A stretch of 64,000 bases of DNA, taken from assembly GCA_018001015.1 (NCBI GenBank), contig JAGNIV010000005.1, forward strand, positions 1-64,000, read 5' to 3'. This stretch comes from Phenylobacterium sp. GTDB taxonomy: Bacteria; Pseudomonadota; Alphaproteobacteria; Caulobacterales; Caulobacteraceae. The notes beneath the pieces are model-generated. The model searched no databases. It was not told the origin of the DNA and saw nothing but the letters and a program-made list of their open reading frames with translations. Made by a program: the position numbers and the translations under genes. Positions within the stretch are counted from its first letter, which is position 1. Every line of letters begins with the position of its first letter. Shown one piece after another: positions 50,650-60,911 of this stretch.

Positions 50650-51530
50650 GTCTGGGCCTGGGTGAGCTCGAAATAGGCGCGCGCCGAGGCTGACGCGCGC
50701 TCTGAAACCACGGCGAAGACCCGCATCCGTAGCGGGAAGGTGGGCAGCGGCCGCATCACCACGCCGGTCGGCGCGGCATGGACCAGGCTCTCCTGCACCA
50801 TGGCCATGCCCACCCCGGCCGCCACGAGACCGAGGATGGTCGCCGGTTCGATGGCCTCGACTTGGACGTCGGGGGTGAAGCCCGCGGCGCGGCAGGCGGC
50901 GATCCAATCGGCGCGGGCCTGGGGATTGCCCCGCTCGGGCAGGGCGATGAAGGCCTCGCCGTCCAGGCGTGCTTCGGTGAGGGCGGCGTCGGCCGCGAGC
51001 GGGTGGTCGGCGGGGATGGCCAGGCGGTAGGGCTCCTCGGCGACGAGGGCCACATGCAGGCCCGAGGAATCGGCGGGGGGCGTGTAGATGTGGCCGATAT
51101 CCAGGGCGCCGTCGCCCAGGGCCTGGACCTGATCGCCGGAGCGCATCGCCCGCAGCTCGATCCGCACGCCGGGCCGTTCCCGCCGGAACCGCCGCAACGC
51201 CCGGCCCAGGACGCCGGCATGCACCGCGCCCTCGACAAACCCCACGGACAGCCGCCCGCCCTCGCCCCGGCCCGCTGCGCGGGCCTGTCGTTCGACGCCG
51301 TCGGCATGGGCCAATAGGGTGCGCGCCTGGTCGAGGAACAGCCGGCCGTCGGCGGTCAGGCGCAGCCGCTTTCGCTCTCGGTGGAAGAGGACCAGGCCCA
51401 GTCCGGCCTCAAGCTCGCGGATGCGCTGGCTGAGCGGCGATTGCGAGACGCCCAGGCGCGTGGCGGCGCGACCGACATTCTCCTCCTCCGCGACCGCCAC
51501 GAAGTAGGCCAGGCGCCACAGCTCCAGCAT
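50646..51530 (-). CDS. LysR-family transcriptional regulator
   Basis: A 294-residue LysR regulator of the BenM/CatR-like type. The N-terminal [20 protein letters not shown]-like region ([20 protein letters not shown]) and [18 protein letters not shown] form the helix-turn-helix; [19 protein letters not shown] opens the effector domain. It is divergent from the DUF6506 gene across 90 bp, its most likely target. Confidence 0.9.
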   Translation of the reverse strand: MLELWRLAYFVAVAEEENVGRAATRLGVSQSPLSQRIRELEAGLGLVLFHRERKRLRLTADGRLFLDQARTLLAHADGVERQARAAGRGEGGRLSVGFVEGAVHAGVLGRALRRFRRERPGVRIELRAMRSGDQVQALGDGALDIGHIYTPPADSSGLHVALVAEEPYRLAIPADHPLAADAALTEARLDGEAFIALPERGNPQARADWIAACRAAGFTPDVQVEAIEPATILGLVAAGVGMAMVQESLVHAAPTGVVMRPLPTFPLRMRVFAVVSERASASARAYFELTQAQT

Positions 51531-51620
51531 CAGATCAACAAGGTCTCAAATCAGTCCGGATCAGACTTGGACAGGCTTATCGCTCGGATCGCAAGGTGAA
51601 CGTCTTTGGAGGAGGGGCCC

Positions 51621-51923
51621 GTGGCGCTCAGCAAGTTCGGTTTCATCGTGACAGGGGCGGGCTTTGAGCCGGCCGGAAAACGCGTGGTGTTGTCCAGCGA
51701 GGCTTTCGAGATGATCGCCGTGGGGGTTCCGGCGCCTGCGGACGCCCTCGTCGTCGCGCGCCAGTTGGCGTCCGAGGGGGTGCAGCTCCTGGAACTCTGT
51801 GGCGGGTTCGGACCGGTGTGGACGGCCAAGGTCATCGAGGCGGTGGGGCCCGGCGTTCCCGTGGGTTCGGTGGGCTACGGACCGGAGTCGATCGACGTCA
51901 TGCACGCCCTCTTCAAGGCCTGA
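51621..51923 (+). CDS. DUF6506-family protein
   Basis: A 100-residue protein of a family without known function. The conserved blocks are KFGFIVTGAGFEPAGKRV, VGVPAPADALVVARQLASE, GVQLLELCGGFGPVWTAKV and VPVGSVGYGPESIDVMHAL. The GTG start was chosen because GGAGGAGGGG lies just before it; a TTG 15 bp upstream would place this Shine-Dalgarno inside the protein. The LysR gene faces it. Its last 11 bp overlap the 3' end of the convergent acetyltransferase gene. Confidence 0.85.
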   Translation: MALSKFGFIVTGAGFEPAGKRVVLSSEAFEMIAVGVPAPADALVVARQLASEGVQLLELCGGFGPVWTAKVIEAVGPGVPVGSVGYGPESIDVMHALFKA

Positions 51924-52443
51924 AGCCGCCCGACCGCGCCACCCAGACCAGGCCCGACCAGCTATGGCCGTCATAGGTCGCGGTGAAGTCGAGGGTTGCC
52001 TCCCGCTGCAGTCCCAGTTTGCGCATCACCGCCTGGGACCGGTGGTTCGCAGCCTCGGTGTAGCTGAGCACCTGGTCGAGGCCGCAGCGGGTGAAGCCAT
52101 CGACGAGGCTGGCGCGGGCGGCCTCGGTGGCGATGCCGCGACCCCAGCTTGCGCGCGTCAGGCGCCAGCCGATCTCCACGTTTGGCGACCGGGGATGCCA
52201 GGTGTCGATGGGCATGATCCCGACATAGCCGAGGAAGGCGCCCGCGTGGTCGGTGACCACCCAGCGGGTGTAGCCCAGGCGGTCATGAGCGGCGCGGTAG
52301 CGGGCCATCTTGGCCGCAGCGGCGTCGCGATCCACCGGTCCGCCGGCGTCGGCCTGGACCTCGGGGTCGGCCAGCATATCGGCGAAGGCGTCGAGGTCGG
52401 TGTCGCGCCAGGGTCGCAGGATCGTCCGCTCAGTGGTGATCAT
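51913..52443 (-). CDS. GNAT-family N-acetyltransferase (RimJ/RimL-like)
   Basis: A 176-residue acetyltransferase of the RimJ/RimL subgroup. TTERTILRPWRDTDLDAFADM at the start, IGWRLTRASWGRGIATEAARA as the acetyl-CoA loop and YTEAANHRSQAVMRKLGL as the final motif are typical. Substrate unknown; ribosomal-protein N-termini and small amines are both known in the group. The start MITTERTIL was preferred to one five codons upstream because AGGGGAACGCC precedes it. Confidence 0.88.
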   Translation of the reverse strand: MITTERTILRPWRDTDLDAFADMLADPEVQADAGGPVDRDAAAAKMARYRAAHDRLGYTRWVVTDHAGAFLGYVGIMPIDTWHPRSPNVEIGWRLTRASWGRGIATEAARASLVDGFTRCGLDQVLSYTEAANHRSQAVMRKLGLQREATLDFTATYDGHSWSGLVWVARSGGFRP

Positions 52444-52505
52444 GGCGTTCCCCTGCATTCGCGGGAATCTGGTAGCACGGCGGCAGGCCGATGAACGAGG
52501 CGCCC

Positions 52506-53240
52506 ATGTACGGAATCCTTTGCGCGACCCCGGAGGAGCTGGCGGCCCTGCAGGCGCGGTTGTCGGTGACCTCGCCGCCGGTGACCTACGGTCCGACCCA
52601 GGTCTGGACGGGAACCCACCAGGGCGCCGACTTCACCCTGGCGCTGGCCGGCATGGGCAAGGTCAACGCGGCGGCGGCGGCCACCTTGCTGCTGTCGGTG
52701 TTCCACGCCGACACCCTGATTTTCGCGGGCGTCGCCGGCGGACTGAACCCGGCCCTGGGAGTCGGCTCGGTGCTGTTGGCTCAGCGGCTGGACATCCACG
52801 ACTACGGTCATCTCTTCGAGGGCGCCTTCACGCCGACGCGGTCGGGCGAGATGCCGATCGGCGCGCCCCGCCTGACCGCCCTGACACCGGTGGCGCCCAC
52901 CGTCGCGGCCAATCTCGCCAGGCTGCGGGACGCCGTCGCCGGCGAACTGGGCCACCCCATCGTCCTGGGCGGCGTGGTCACCGCCGACTACTTCCTCAAC
53001 TGCGCCGTCACGCGCGACCAGCTGCACGCGACCTTCGCCGCCGACGCCATCGACATGGAGTCCGGCGCCGTCGACCAGGTGGCCCTGGCCTGGGGCAAGC
53101 CGCTCTATGTGATCCGCACCCTGTCGGACCTGGCCGGCGAGGAGAGCCATCTCAGCTATCTGGAGATGGCGCAGATGGCGGCGGACAACTCGGCCCTCTG
53201 CGTCCCGGCCCTGCTGGCGATCCTTTCCGACTCCGCGTAA
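52506..53240 (+). CDS. mtnN: 5'-methylthioadenosine/S-adenosylhomocysteine nucleosidase
   Basis: A 244-residue nucleosidase that removes adenine from methylthioadenosine and S-adenosylhomocysteine. MYGILCATPEELAAL (catalytic Glu region), GMGKVNAAAAATLL, FAGVAGGLNPALGVGSV, AIDMESGAVDQVA (ribose-binding Met-Glu) and RTLSDLAGEESH (catalytic Asp) match the MTAN layout. An in-frame ATG five codons upstream is also possible; I took the one that begins at the first beta-strand, preceded by GAGG. It heads an operon with rmuC (10 bp) and def (14 bp after rmuC). Confidence 0.88.
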   Translation: MYGILCATPEELAALQARLSVTSPPVTYGPTQVWTGTHQGADFTLALAGMGKVNAAAAATLLLSVFHADTLIFAGVAGGLNPALGVGSVLLAQRLDIHDYGHLFEGAFTPTRSGEMPIGAPRLTALTPVAPTVAANLARLRDAVAGELGHPIVLGGVVTADYFLNCAVTRDQLHATFAADAIDMESGAVDQVALAWGKPLYVIRTLSDLAGEESHLSYLEMAQMAADNSALCVPALLAILSDSA

Positions 53241-53250
53241 AGAACGGAGC

Positions 53251-54516
53251 ATGAACTCCCTGCTGATCTTCCTCGTCATCGCCCTCGTGGCGGCCGCCAT
53301 CGGCTTCACCTGGGCCCTGATGGAGCGCGGCCGCGCCAACCGGGCCGAGGCGCGGGCCTGGGACCTGCAGGATTCGGCCTCGCGCCTGAAGCTCATCGAG
53401 GAGCAGGGCGGGCGCAACGCCGCCATCATCCAGGCCGAGGCCGCCAACGCCATCGCCGAGCAGGTGCTCAAGCGCGCCGATGAGACCTTCCACAACCGCG
53501 AGCAACTGGCCCAGGCGCGCCTGGAGGCCCAGCTCAAGCCCGTCGCCGAGAGCCTGGCCAAGTTCCAGGAACAGGTGGTCGCCGTCGAGAAGACCCGCGC
53601 GGAGGAGACCGGCGGCCTGAAGGCCCAGATCAGCCAGTTGCTGCTGGCGTCCACCGCCACCCAGGAAGAGGCCCGCAAGCTGTCGGCCGCCCTGCGCCGG
53701 GGGGCCGGCGTCCAGGGACGCTGGGGCGAGCAGACCCTGCGCAACGTCCTGGAGGCCGCGGGCCTGCACAACCGCTACGACTTCGACGAACAGACCTCCA
53801 CGGATACGGAGGAGGGCCGCCGTCGCCCCGATGTCACCGTGCGCCTGCCGGGCGGGGCGGTGTTCGTCATCGACGCCAAGTGCTCGCTGAACGCCTTCCT
53901 CGACGCCCAGGACGCCACCGACGACGCGATCCGCGAGGCCTGCTACGTCCGCCACGCCCAGAGTGTGCGGAGCCACATGATCGGCCTGTCGGGCAAGACC
54001 TACTGGGACCAGTTCAACCAGGGCTCGCCGGACTTCGTGGCCATGTTCATCCCCGGCGACAGTTTCCTGGCCGCGGCCCTGGACCGCATGCCCGAACTGA
54101 TGACCGAGGCCATGGACAAGCGGGTGCTGGTGGTGACGCCCACCACGCTGTTCGCGCTCTGCAAGGCGGTGGTCTACGGCTGGCGGGTGGAGGAGCAGGC
54201 GGCCAACGCCCAGGAGATCTCCAAGCTGGGGCGCGAGCTCTACAAGCGCCTGTCGGTGATGGGCGGTCACGCCGCCTCTGTGGGCAAGGCGCTGGAGGCC
54301 GCCGTGGGGCGCTACAATTCCTTCGTGGGCTCGCTGGAGACCCAGGTCATGACCCAGGCGCGACGCTTCGAGGACCTGCAGGTGGACCACGAGGGCAAGG
54401 AACTTCCCGAGCTCGGCCCGGTCGAGACCGGCATCCGGCCGCTCACCAAGCTCGCCATCGAGGCGTCGGACGCGGACACGCCCTCGGCCGCCGTCTTGAC
54501 GCTCAAAGGCGGCTGA
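53251..54516 (+). CDS. rmuC: DNA recombination protein RmuC
   Basis: A 421-residue protein of the RmuC family, which limits DNA rearrangements at inverted repeats. An N-terminal membrane helix ([20 protein letters not shown]) is followed by a long coiled-coil (about 25-160) and a PD-(D/E)XK nuclease-like core: [41 protein letters not shown] (catalytic D-x-K), [16 protein letters not shown] and [19 protein letters not shown]. Membrane anchoring of a nuclease domain is characteristic of this family. Confidence 0.93.
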   Translation: MNSLLIFLVIALVAAAIGFTWALMERGRANRAEARAWDLQDSASRLKLIEEQGGRNAAIIQAEAANAIAEQVLKRADETFHNREQLAQARLEAQLKPVAESLAKFQEQVVAVEKTRAEETGGLKAQISQLLLASTATQEEARKLSAALRRGAGVQGRWGEQTLRNVLEAAGLHNRYDFDEQTSTDTEEGRRRPDVTVRLPGGAVFVIDAKCSLNAFLDAQDATDDAIREACYVRHAQSVRSHMIGLSGKTYWDQFNQGSPDFVAMFIPGDSFLAAALDRMPELMTEAMDKRVLVVTPTTLFALCKAVVYGWRVEEQAANAQEISKLGRELYKRLSVMGGHAASVGKALEAAVGRYNSFVGSLETQVMTQARRFEDLQVDHEGKELPELGPVETGIRPLTKLAIEASDADTPSAAVLTLKGG

Positions 54517-54530
54517 CCTACCTGAAAACC

Positions 54531-55040
54531 ATGGCTCTTCGCGAAATCCTCGTCGTCCCCGATCCCGTGCTGAAGCAGGTCTCCACCCCCGTCGAGGTGG
54601 TGGACGATGAGCTGCGCGCCCTCATGGACGACATGCTGGAGACCATGTACGCCGCGCCGGGCATCGGCCTGGCGGCGATCCAGGTGGGGGTTCCAAAGCA
54701 GGTGATCGTCATGGACCTGGCGGCGCCGGATACCGAGCCGCAGCCCCGTTACTTCGTGAACCCGGAAATCCTCTGGGCTTCGGACGACACCGCCCCCTAC
54801 GAAGAGGGATGTCTGTCGGTCCCCGAAATCTATGACGAGGTCGAGCGCCCCGCCCGGGTGAAGCTGAAGTACCTGAACTACCAGGGCGAGGAAGTGATCG
54901 AGGATGCCGAGGGCCTGTTCGCCGTCTGCATCCAGCACGAGATGGATCACCTGAAGGGCGTGCTGTTCATCGACTACCTCTCGCGCCTGAAGCGCGACCG
55001 GGCGGTCGCCAAGGTGAAGAAGCTGGTCCGGGCCGCCTAA
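54531..55040 (+). CDS. def: Peptide deformylase
   Basis: Removes the formyl group from the N-terminal methionine of new proteins. All three motifs are present in the 169-residue protein: [17 protein letters not shown] (Cys94 metal ligand) and QHEMDHLKG (His136, Glu137, His140). It is the last gene of the mtnN-rmuC-def operon. The partner fmt gene is 1.6 kb downstream, separated by a regulator and a lipoprotein gene. The 251 bp after the stop contain two short hairpins (GACCC/GGGTC and the palindrome CTCCCGCGCGGGAG, 55041-55070) without a T-run and nothing else recognised. Confidence 0.96.
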   Translation: MALREILVVPDPVLKQVSTPVEVVDDELRALMDDMLETMYAAPGIGLAAIQVGVPKQVIVMDLAAPDTEPQPRYFVNPEILWASDDTAPYEEGCLSVPEIYDEVERPARVKLKYLNYQGEEVIEDAEGLFAVCIQHEMDHLKGVLFIDYLSRLKRDRAVAKVKKLVRAA

Positions 55041-55291
55041 GACCCTCGTGAGGGGTCTCCCGCGCGGGAGGGGAAGGCCGGTCATGGACGTGACCGATCG
55101 CCCCGACCAGATCCCCCCCGGGATCCGATCCCGACCTCACCCGATAATCCTTTTCAGGGCCGCGGTTCGATCGGTTGCCTACGCGGGCCGGTAAGCGCTC
55201 CGGACCTGGCGGCTGGATACCAACCCAGCCAAAGGGCTGTGATGGCGTTTTCTGGTACGGTCCCCAATCTGAGGTTTTGTTCGCGGCGCCC

Positions 55292-56182
55292 ATGACCGAC
55301 TCTTCGCCGCCCGGTCACAACCGGCCCTTTCCGTACAACAGGCTCGAGGGGTTTCTCGCCCAGCCGGGGCTGGACGACGCCATGCGCGCCTCGGTTCACG
55401 GCGCGGTCGCCTACTACGACACCGCCCCCACGTTGCATCGGGACGTCAAGGACGTGGGCCGCTTCATGCTGGGGGTGCTGGCCCTGTATCTGGACGCCAG
55501 CGGCGGCCTGACCCATCGGCGGCTGCGGGAGCTGTCGGGCAAGAGTGGCATCGTCAGCGCCGGGACCGCGACGGCGGTTCTGCTGCGCCTGCAAATGATC
55601 GGCTACGTGACCCGAGCGGAGGCCAGCAACGGCCACAGCCGACCCTACAAGCCCACCGCGGCCATGGAGGCGGCGTTCCGGGACCGTATGCGGATCGAGT
55701 TCGAGGCCCTGACCCACATCACCCGCGAGGTCGACCAGATCCTGACCCGGTTCGATGAGCCGGAGGTCTTCGCCATGCTGATGGCCATGATGGGGGACCA
55801 GGCGATGCAGGCGGCCGGGTCGCCAAACCCCGACATCGAGGCGTTCAACAAGCTGGCCGTGCGCTCGGCGGGCCTGCTGATTCTATTTGATCTGATGCGC
55901 CGGGCCGATACCGGCGGAGCCTTTCCGCCGGTCGGCGAGGTGCAGGTCTCGGTGGCCGCCATTGCGCGGCATTACGATGTCTCGCGCAGCCACGCGCTGT
56001 CGGTGCTGAGGGATATCGAGCGGGCCGGCTGGATCGACAAGCGCCCTGGTGATGGTGTTTGGTTCCTGACGCAGGCCCTGAGGGACGACATCCGAACCTT
56101 CTATGGCATCACCTATCTGGGCCTGATCCGCGCCGCGGAGATGGCGTTCGAACAGCTGGCGGCGGAGACGGTGGCGAGCTGA
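55292..56182 (+). CDS. Winged-helix transcriptional regulator-like protein (296 aa)
   Basis: A 296-residue soluble protein with two apparent winged-helix units. The first (residues about 70-125: GGLTHRRLRELSGKSGIVSAG then TVLLRLQMIGYVTRAEA, with a HSRPYKPT wing) and second (about 215-270: VSVAAIARHYDVSRSHALSVL then DIERAGWIDKRPGDGVW) both look like DNA-binding domains. A bundle of helices links them. It resembles uncharacterised MarR-like regulators of alphaproteobacteria. The ATG begins the conserved MTDSSPPGHNRPFPYN; open sequence upstream is noncoding in character. No target is evident. Confidence 0.75.
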   Translation: MTDSSPPGHNRPFPYNRLEGFLAQPGLDDAMRASVHGAVAYYDTAPTLHRDVKDVGRFMLGVLALYLDASGGLTHRRLRELSGKSGIVSAGTATAVLLRLQMIGYVTRAEASNGHSRPYKPTAAMEAAFRDRMRIEFEALTHITREVDQILTRFDEPEVFAMLMAMMGDQAMQAAGSPNPDIEAFNKLAVRSAGLLILFDLMRRADTGGAFPPVGEVQVSVAAIARHYDVSRSHALSVLRDIERAGWIDKRPGDGVWFLTQALRDDIRTFYGITYLGLIRAAEMAFEQLAAETVAS

Positions 56183-56186
56183 CGCC

Positions 56187-56522
56187 CTACTTCTTCGCGT
56201 CGGCTGCAGCCCTGTCGATCTTGGCGTCGGCGGTGGCGGCGGCCTCGTTGGCCTTGTCGCCGGCCTTCTCCGCGCCCTGCTTCAGCTCGGTCCCGGCGGT
56301 GGCGAACGCGTCCTTGGCCGCGGCGCCGGCTTCCGCCGCGCCTTGCCTGATATCGGCGCCCACCGCCTTCATCTCAGGGCTGGTGGCGACTTCCTTGGTG
56401 GCTTCACCGATCTTGACGGCGGCGGCCTTGGCGTTCTCACCGGCGTCGGACTGTTCGGACTTGGAGCAGGCGGCGACCGACAGGGCGGCGACGGCGAACG
56501 AGACGATGAGGGCGTGGCGCAT
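56187..56522 (-). CDS. Small lipoprotein with Ala/Lys-rich helical body
   Basis: A 111-residue predicted lipoprotein: signal [16 protein letters not shown] with lipobox VAAC, followed by an alanine-rich amphipathic helical stretch ([59 protein letters not shown]). The repeating AxxAK pattern resembles late-embryogenesis-abundant-like or CsbD-like stress helices, but the match is to composition only. It sits between the regulator gene and fmt on the opposite strand. Confidence 0.7.
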   Translation of the reverse strand: MRHALIVSFAVAALSVAACSKSEQSDAGENAKAAAVKIGEATKEVATSPEMKAVGADIRQGAAEAGAAAKDAFATAGTELKQGAEKAGDKANEAAATADAKIDRAAADAKK

Positions 56523-56608
56523 GGGCAGATCTCCGGATGAAGCCTGCGGGTAACGGCCACGCTTGCTTGCGGTTCCCTATTGCGCCCCACGCCGCTAAAC
56601 CGACCGCC

Positions 56609-57535
56609 ATGCGCCTGGCCTTCCTTGGAACTCCCGACTTCGCCGTCGCCTGCCTCTCCGCCCTGGCGGCGGCGGGTCACGAGATCGCGGTGGTCTATTC
56701 CCAGCCTCCCGCGCCGCGCGGCCGCGGCCAGGAGCTGAAGCCCTCGCCCAGCCATGCCTTCGCGATCACGCACGGAATTCCCGTGCGGACACCGGTTTCC
56801 ATGCGCGACCCGGCCGAGATCGAGGCCTTCGCCGCCCTCAACCTCGACGCCGCCGTGGTAGTGGCCTTCGGCCAGATCCTGCCGGGTGATGTGCTCGATG
56901 CGCCGCGGCTCGGGTCCTTCAACCTGCACGCCTCGCTGCTGCCCCGCTGGCGCGGGGCGGCGCCGATCCAGCGGGCGATCATGGCCGGTGACACGGTGAC
57001 CGGGGTCGAGGTCATGCGGATGACCGAGGGCCTCGACGAGGGACCGGTCCTGGCCTCGGAGACCCTGCGCATCGACGCCCTGGAAACCGCCGGGACCCTG
57101 CATGACCGCTTGGCCCGCGTGGGCGCCGACCTGCTGGTGCGCACCATGGCGGCGGTGGAGACCGGCGAAGCGGTGGCCAAGGCCCAGGCCGAGGACGGCC
57201 TAACCTACGCCAAGAAGATCCGGCCCAAGGAAGCCCGTCTGCGCTGGACCAAGCCCGCCGCCGAATTGGACCGCAAGATCCGTGGCCTGTCACCCTTCCC
57301 GGGCGCCTGGTTCGAGCTGCCCACCGAAAAGGGAACCGTGCGGGTCAAGGCGCTGCTGTCGCGGGTGGAGGACGGTTTCGGCGCCCCAGGCCAGGTTCTC
57401 GATGACCGCCTGCTGATCGCCTGCGGCGACGGGGCCGTGCGCCTGCTGCGGGTTCAGCGGGAGGGCAGGGGACCGCAGGAGGCCGAGGTCTTCCTGCGCG
57501 GCTTGCCCATCGCGGCGGGAACGGTCGTGCTCTGA
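56609..57535 (+). CDS. fmt: Methionyl-tRNA formyltransferase
   Basis: Formylates initiator methionyl-tRNA using 10-formyl-tetrahydrofolate. The 308-residue protein contains [15 protein letters not shown] at the start, [37 protein letters not shown] (catalytic Asn/His and SLLP folate motif), [17 protein letters not shown] and the C-terminal OB-like domain ([13 protein letters not shown]). Overlaps the truA start by one base (TGATG), so translation is coupled. Confidence 0.96.
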   Translation: MRLAFLGTPDFAVACLSALAAAGHEIAVVYSQPPAPRGRGQELKPSPSHAFAITHGIPVRTPVSMRDPAEIEAFAALNLDAAVVVAFGQILPGDVLDAPRLGSFNLHASLLPRWRGAAPIQRAIMAGDTVTGVEVMRMTEGLDEGPVLASETLRIDALETAGTLHDRLARVGADLLVRTMAAVETGEAVAKAQAEDGLTYAKKIRPKEARLRWTKPAAELDRKIRGLSPFPGAWFELPTEKGTVRVKALLSRVEDGFGAPGQVLDDRLLIACGDGAVRLLRVQREGRGPQEAEVFLRGLPIAAGTVVL

Positions 57536-58272
57536 TGCCCCGCTACCGCATGACCATCGAGTATGATGGCCGGCCCTATAAAGGCTTCCAGGCCCAGGCC
57601 GACCTGCCCACGGTGCAGGGCTCGCTGGAGCGGGCGGCGCGCGCCTTCTGTGGCGAGGACGTGCGGGTGAATGCGGCGGGGCGCACCGACACCGGTGTCC
57701 ATGCCCTTGGCCAGGTGATCCACATCGACCTCGAAAAAGACTGGCGGCCGGAGGTGGTGCGCAACGCCATCAACGCCCACCTGGTCCCCGAGCCCATCGC
57801 AATCCTGGACTGCGAGATCGCTGTCGGCGACTGGCACGCCCGGTTCTCGGCCACCGAGCGCCGCTATCTCTACCGCATCCTCAACCGCGAGAGCCCGCCC
57901 GCCCTGGACCGGGGGCGGGTCTGGCATGTGAGGAAGCCGCTGGACGCGCAGGCCATGCACGCCGCGGCCCAAACCCTGATCGGCCACCACGACTTCACGA
58001 CGTTCCGCGACCTCGCCTGCCAGGCCAAGTCGCCGATGAAGACCATGGATGTCGCCCGGGTCCGTCGCGAGGGCGATGAGGTGGTGCTGGAGTTCGCGTC
58101 GCGCTCCTTCCTGCACCGCCAGGTCCGCTCCATGGCCGGCACCCTGGCCGAGGTGGGCGTCGGCCGCTGGGAGGTCGAGGATGTCCGGGCCGCCCTGGAG
58201 GCCCGCGACCGCACGGCCTGCGGGCCGGTGGCGCCGTCCGATGGGCTCTATCTGACGGGCGTGAGCTACTAG
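57535..58272 (+). CDS. truA: tRNA pseudouridine(38-40) synthase TruA
   Basis: Makes pseudouridine at positions 38-40 in the anticodon arm. The catalytic Asp52 is in NAAGRTDTGVHALGQV; other TruA markers are YRMTIEYDGRPYKGFQAQ, RRYLYRILNRESPPAL, GHHDFTTFRDLACQAKSP and RSFLHRQVRSMAGTLAEVG. At 245 residues it is of normal length. Cotranscribed with fmt; the TAG overlaps the stop of the convergent dapE gene (CTAG). Confidence 0.96.
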   Translation: MPRYRMTIEYDGRPYKGFQAQADLPTVQGSLERAARAFCGEDVRVNAAGRTDTGVHALGQVIHIDLEKDWRPEVVRNAINAHLVPEPIAILDCEIAVGDWHARFSATERRYLYRILNRESPPALDRGRVWHVRKPLDAQAMHAAAQTLIGHHDFTTFRDLACQAKSPMKTMDVARVRREGDEVVLEFASRSFLHRQVRSMAGTLAEVGVGRWEVEDVRAALEARDRTACGPVAPSDGLYLTGVSY

Positions 58273-59414
58273 GCTTTGAAGGCCTCGAAGTACCTGTTGA
58301 TCAGCCGCTCATAGACCGCCTGCAGCTGATGGATCTCGGAGACCGGCGCGCGTTCATCGACGGCGTGCATGGTCTTGCCCACCAGGCCCAGCTCCACGAC
58401 CGGGCAGAGCGCCCGAATGAAGCGGGCGTCCGAGGTGCCCCCGGTGGTGGAAAGCTCGGGGCCCTTGCCGGTGACGTCGGCCACCGCGGCGGCCACCACG
58501 TCGGTGAAGGGGCCGGGCTCGGTGAGGAAGGCCTCGCCGCTGATGGAGGGCGTCACGACGATATTGCCCTGGAAGCCGGCCAGGGCCTCACGGGCCTCAT
58601 CTTGGATCCAGTCGGCCAGGGCCTGGCCCGTGTGATTGGGGTTGAAGCGGATGTTGAGGCGGCCCCGCGCCGAGGCCGGGATGAGGTTGGTGGTCTGGTT
58701 GCCCACGTCGACCGTGGTGACCTCCAGGTTCGAGGGCTGGAAGCCGAGGAAACCGGTGTCCAGCTCATGCTCGCTCAGGCGGTGCAGCAGGGCGACCAGC
58801 ATCGGGACGGGATTGGCGGCGCGGTGCGGATAGGCCACGTGGCCCTGGACGCCCTCCACCACGATCTCGACATTGATCGAGCCGCGGCGGCCGATCTTGA
58901 TCATGTCCCCGAAGGTCTCGGCGCTGGAGGGCTCGCCCACCACGCAGTGGTCGATGATCTCGCCTTCGGCCTGGAGCGCCTGGACCACCATCTTGGTGCC
59001 GTGGGTGGCGATCCCCTCCTCGTCCCCGGTGATCAGGAAGGACAGGGAGCCCGCGACCTGGCCCGCCGCGATAGCCTTGGCGGAGGCTGCGGCGAAGGCG
59101 GCCACGCCGCTCTTCATGTCCACCGAGCCCCGGCCGATCAGCACCCCGTCGATGATCTCTGCGGCGAAGGCCTCGGAACTCCAGGCGCCCGCGTCCCCCA
59201 CCGGCACCACGTCGGTATGGCCGGCGAAGCAGAGGTTGGGGCTGGCGGTCCCGTAGCGGGCGTAGAGATTCTCGATCTCCCCGAACTTCATGCGTCGGCA
59301 GGAAAAGCCGAGGCCTTCCAGGGTCTGCTGGACAATGTCCATGGCGCCGGCGTCAACCGGGGTCACCGACGGGCGGCGGATCAGGTCCTGGGTCAGGGCG
59401 ACGGCGTCGAGCAT
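58269..59414 (-). CDS. dapE: Succinyl-diaminopimelate desuccinylase
   Basis: Hydrolyses N-succinyl-L,L-diaminopimelate in lysine and peptidoglycan-precursor synthesis. The 381-residue M20A enzyme has LCFAGHTDVVPVGD (first metal His), GRGSVDMKSGVAAF (bridging Asp), SFLITGDEEGIATHGT (catalytic Glu-Glu), GRRGSINVEIVVEG and STTGGTSDARFI, LVGKTMHAVDERAP near the C-terminus. It lies 4 bp downstream of dapD on the same strand, in one operon. Confidence 0.95.
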   Translation of the reverse strand: MLDAVALTQDLIRRPSVTPVDAGAMDIVQQTLEGLGFSCRRMKFGEIENLYARYGTASPNLCFAGHTDVVPVGDAGAWSSEAFAAEIIDGVLIGRGSVDMKSGVAAFAAASAKAIAAGQVAGSLSFLITGDEEGIATHGTKMVVQALQAEGEIIDHCVVGEPSSAETFGDMIKIGRRGSINVEIVVEGVQGHVAYPHRAANPVPMLVALLHRLSEHELDTGFLGFQPSNLEVTTVDVGNQTTNLIPASARGRLNIRFNPNHTGQALADWIQDEAREALAGFQGNIVVTPSISGEAFLTEPGPFTDVVAAAVADVTGKGPELSTTGGTSDARFIRALCPVVELGLVGKTMHAVDERAPVSEIHQLQAVYERLINRYFEAFKA

Positions 59415-59418
59415 GGGT

Positions 59419-60248
<830 letters not shown>

Positions 60249-60249
<1 letters not shown>

Positions 60250-60911
60250 CAGGCGGCTTCCTTCAGACGCGCGCCCGTGAGGAACGGCGTGAGCTTGGTG
60301 GTGCGGTGGTTCACGAAAGGTGCGGTGGAGTGCTGCGCCTGGGGTCCCACGAGCACCGTGGTCATGCCCAGGTCGAAGGCGGGCTTCAGGTTGCGCTCGG
60401 AATCCTCGAAGAAGGTCGTCGCGCGGGGATCCAGGCCGTGGGCGTCGAGCATCCGCTGGAAGCCCAGGGGATCGGGCTTGGGGGTGAAGCCGAAGGAATG
60501 GATGTGGAAGACGTCGTCAAACAGGTCGGCGAGCCCCAGGTGCGCCAGGACCCGCTCGGCGTGCCTGTCGTCGGCGTTGGTGAAGATGAAGCGGCGGCCG
60601 GGCAGTTGGGCCAGCGCGCTCACCAGGTCCGGATCCTGGGCCAGCAGCTCCAGGGATAGGTCGTGGAAAAGGGCGTGGAAGTCGGCGGGGTCGACGCCGT
60701 GGTTCAGCATCAGGCCGCGCAGGGTCAGGCCGTGCTCGGCGAGGTACTTCTTCTGAAGGACATAGGCTTGGTCGCGCGGCAGGTCGGTGACCTTGGCCAC
60801 GAAGTCGGTCATCCGACCCTCCACCTGGCGCATGAAGCCCGACTCCTCCGGATAGAGGGTGTTGTCGAGATCAAACAGCCAGGTGTCGATGTGGGTCAGG
60901 TCAGCGGTCAT
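60249..60911 (-). CDS. HAD-superfamily pyrimidine 5'-nucleotidase
   Basis: A 220-residue HAD hydrolase of the SDT1/YjjG-like pyrimidine 5'-nucleotidase group. The nucleophile motif is [18 protein letters not shown] (D-x-D-x-T), motif II is [15 protein letters not shown], the lysine is in [16 protein letters not shown], and [12 protein letters not shown] supplies motif IV. It lies between argB and dapD with 4-bp and 1-bp overlaps, so argB, this gene, dapD and dapE are read as one transcript. Confidence 0.9.
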
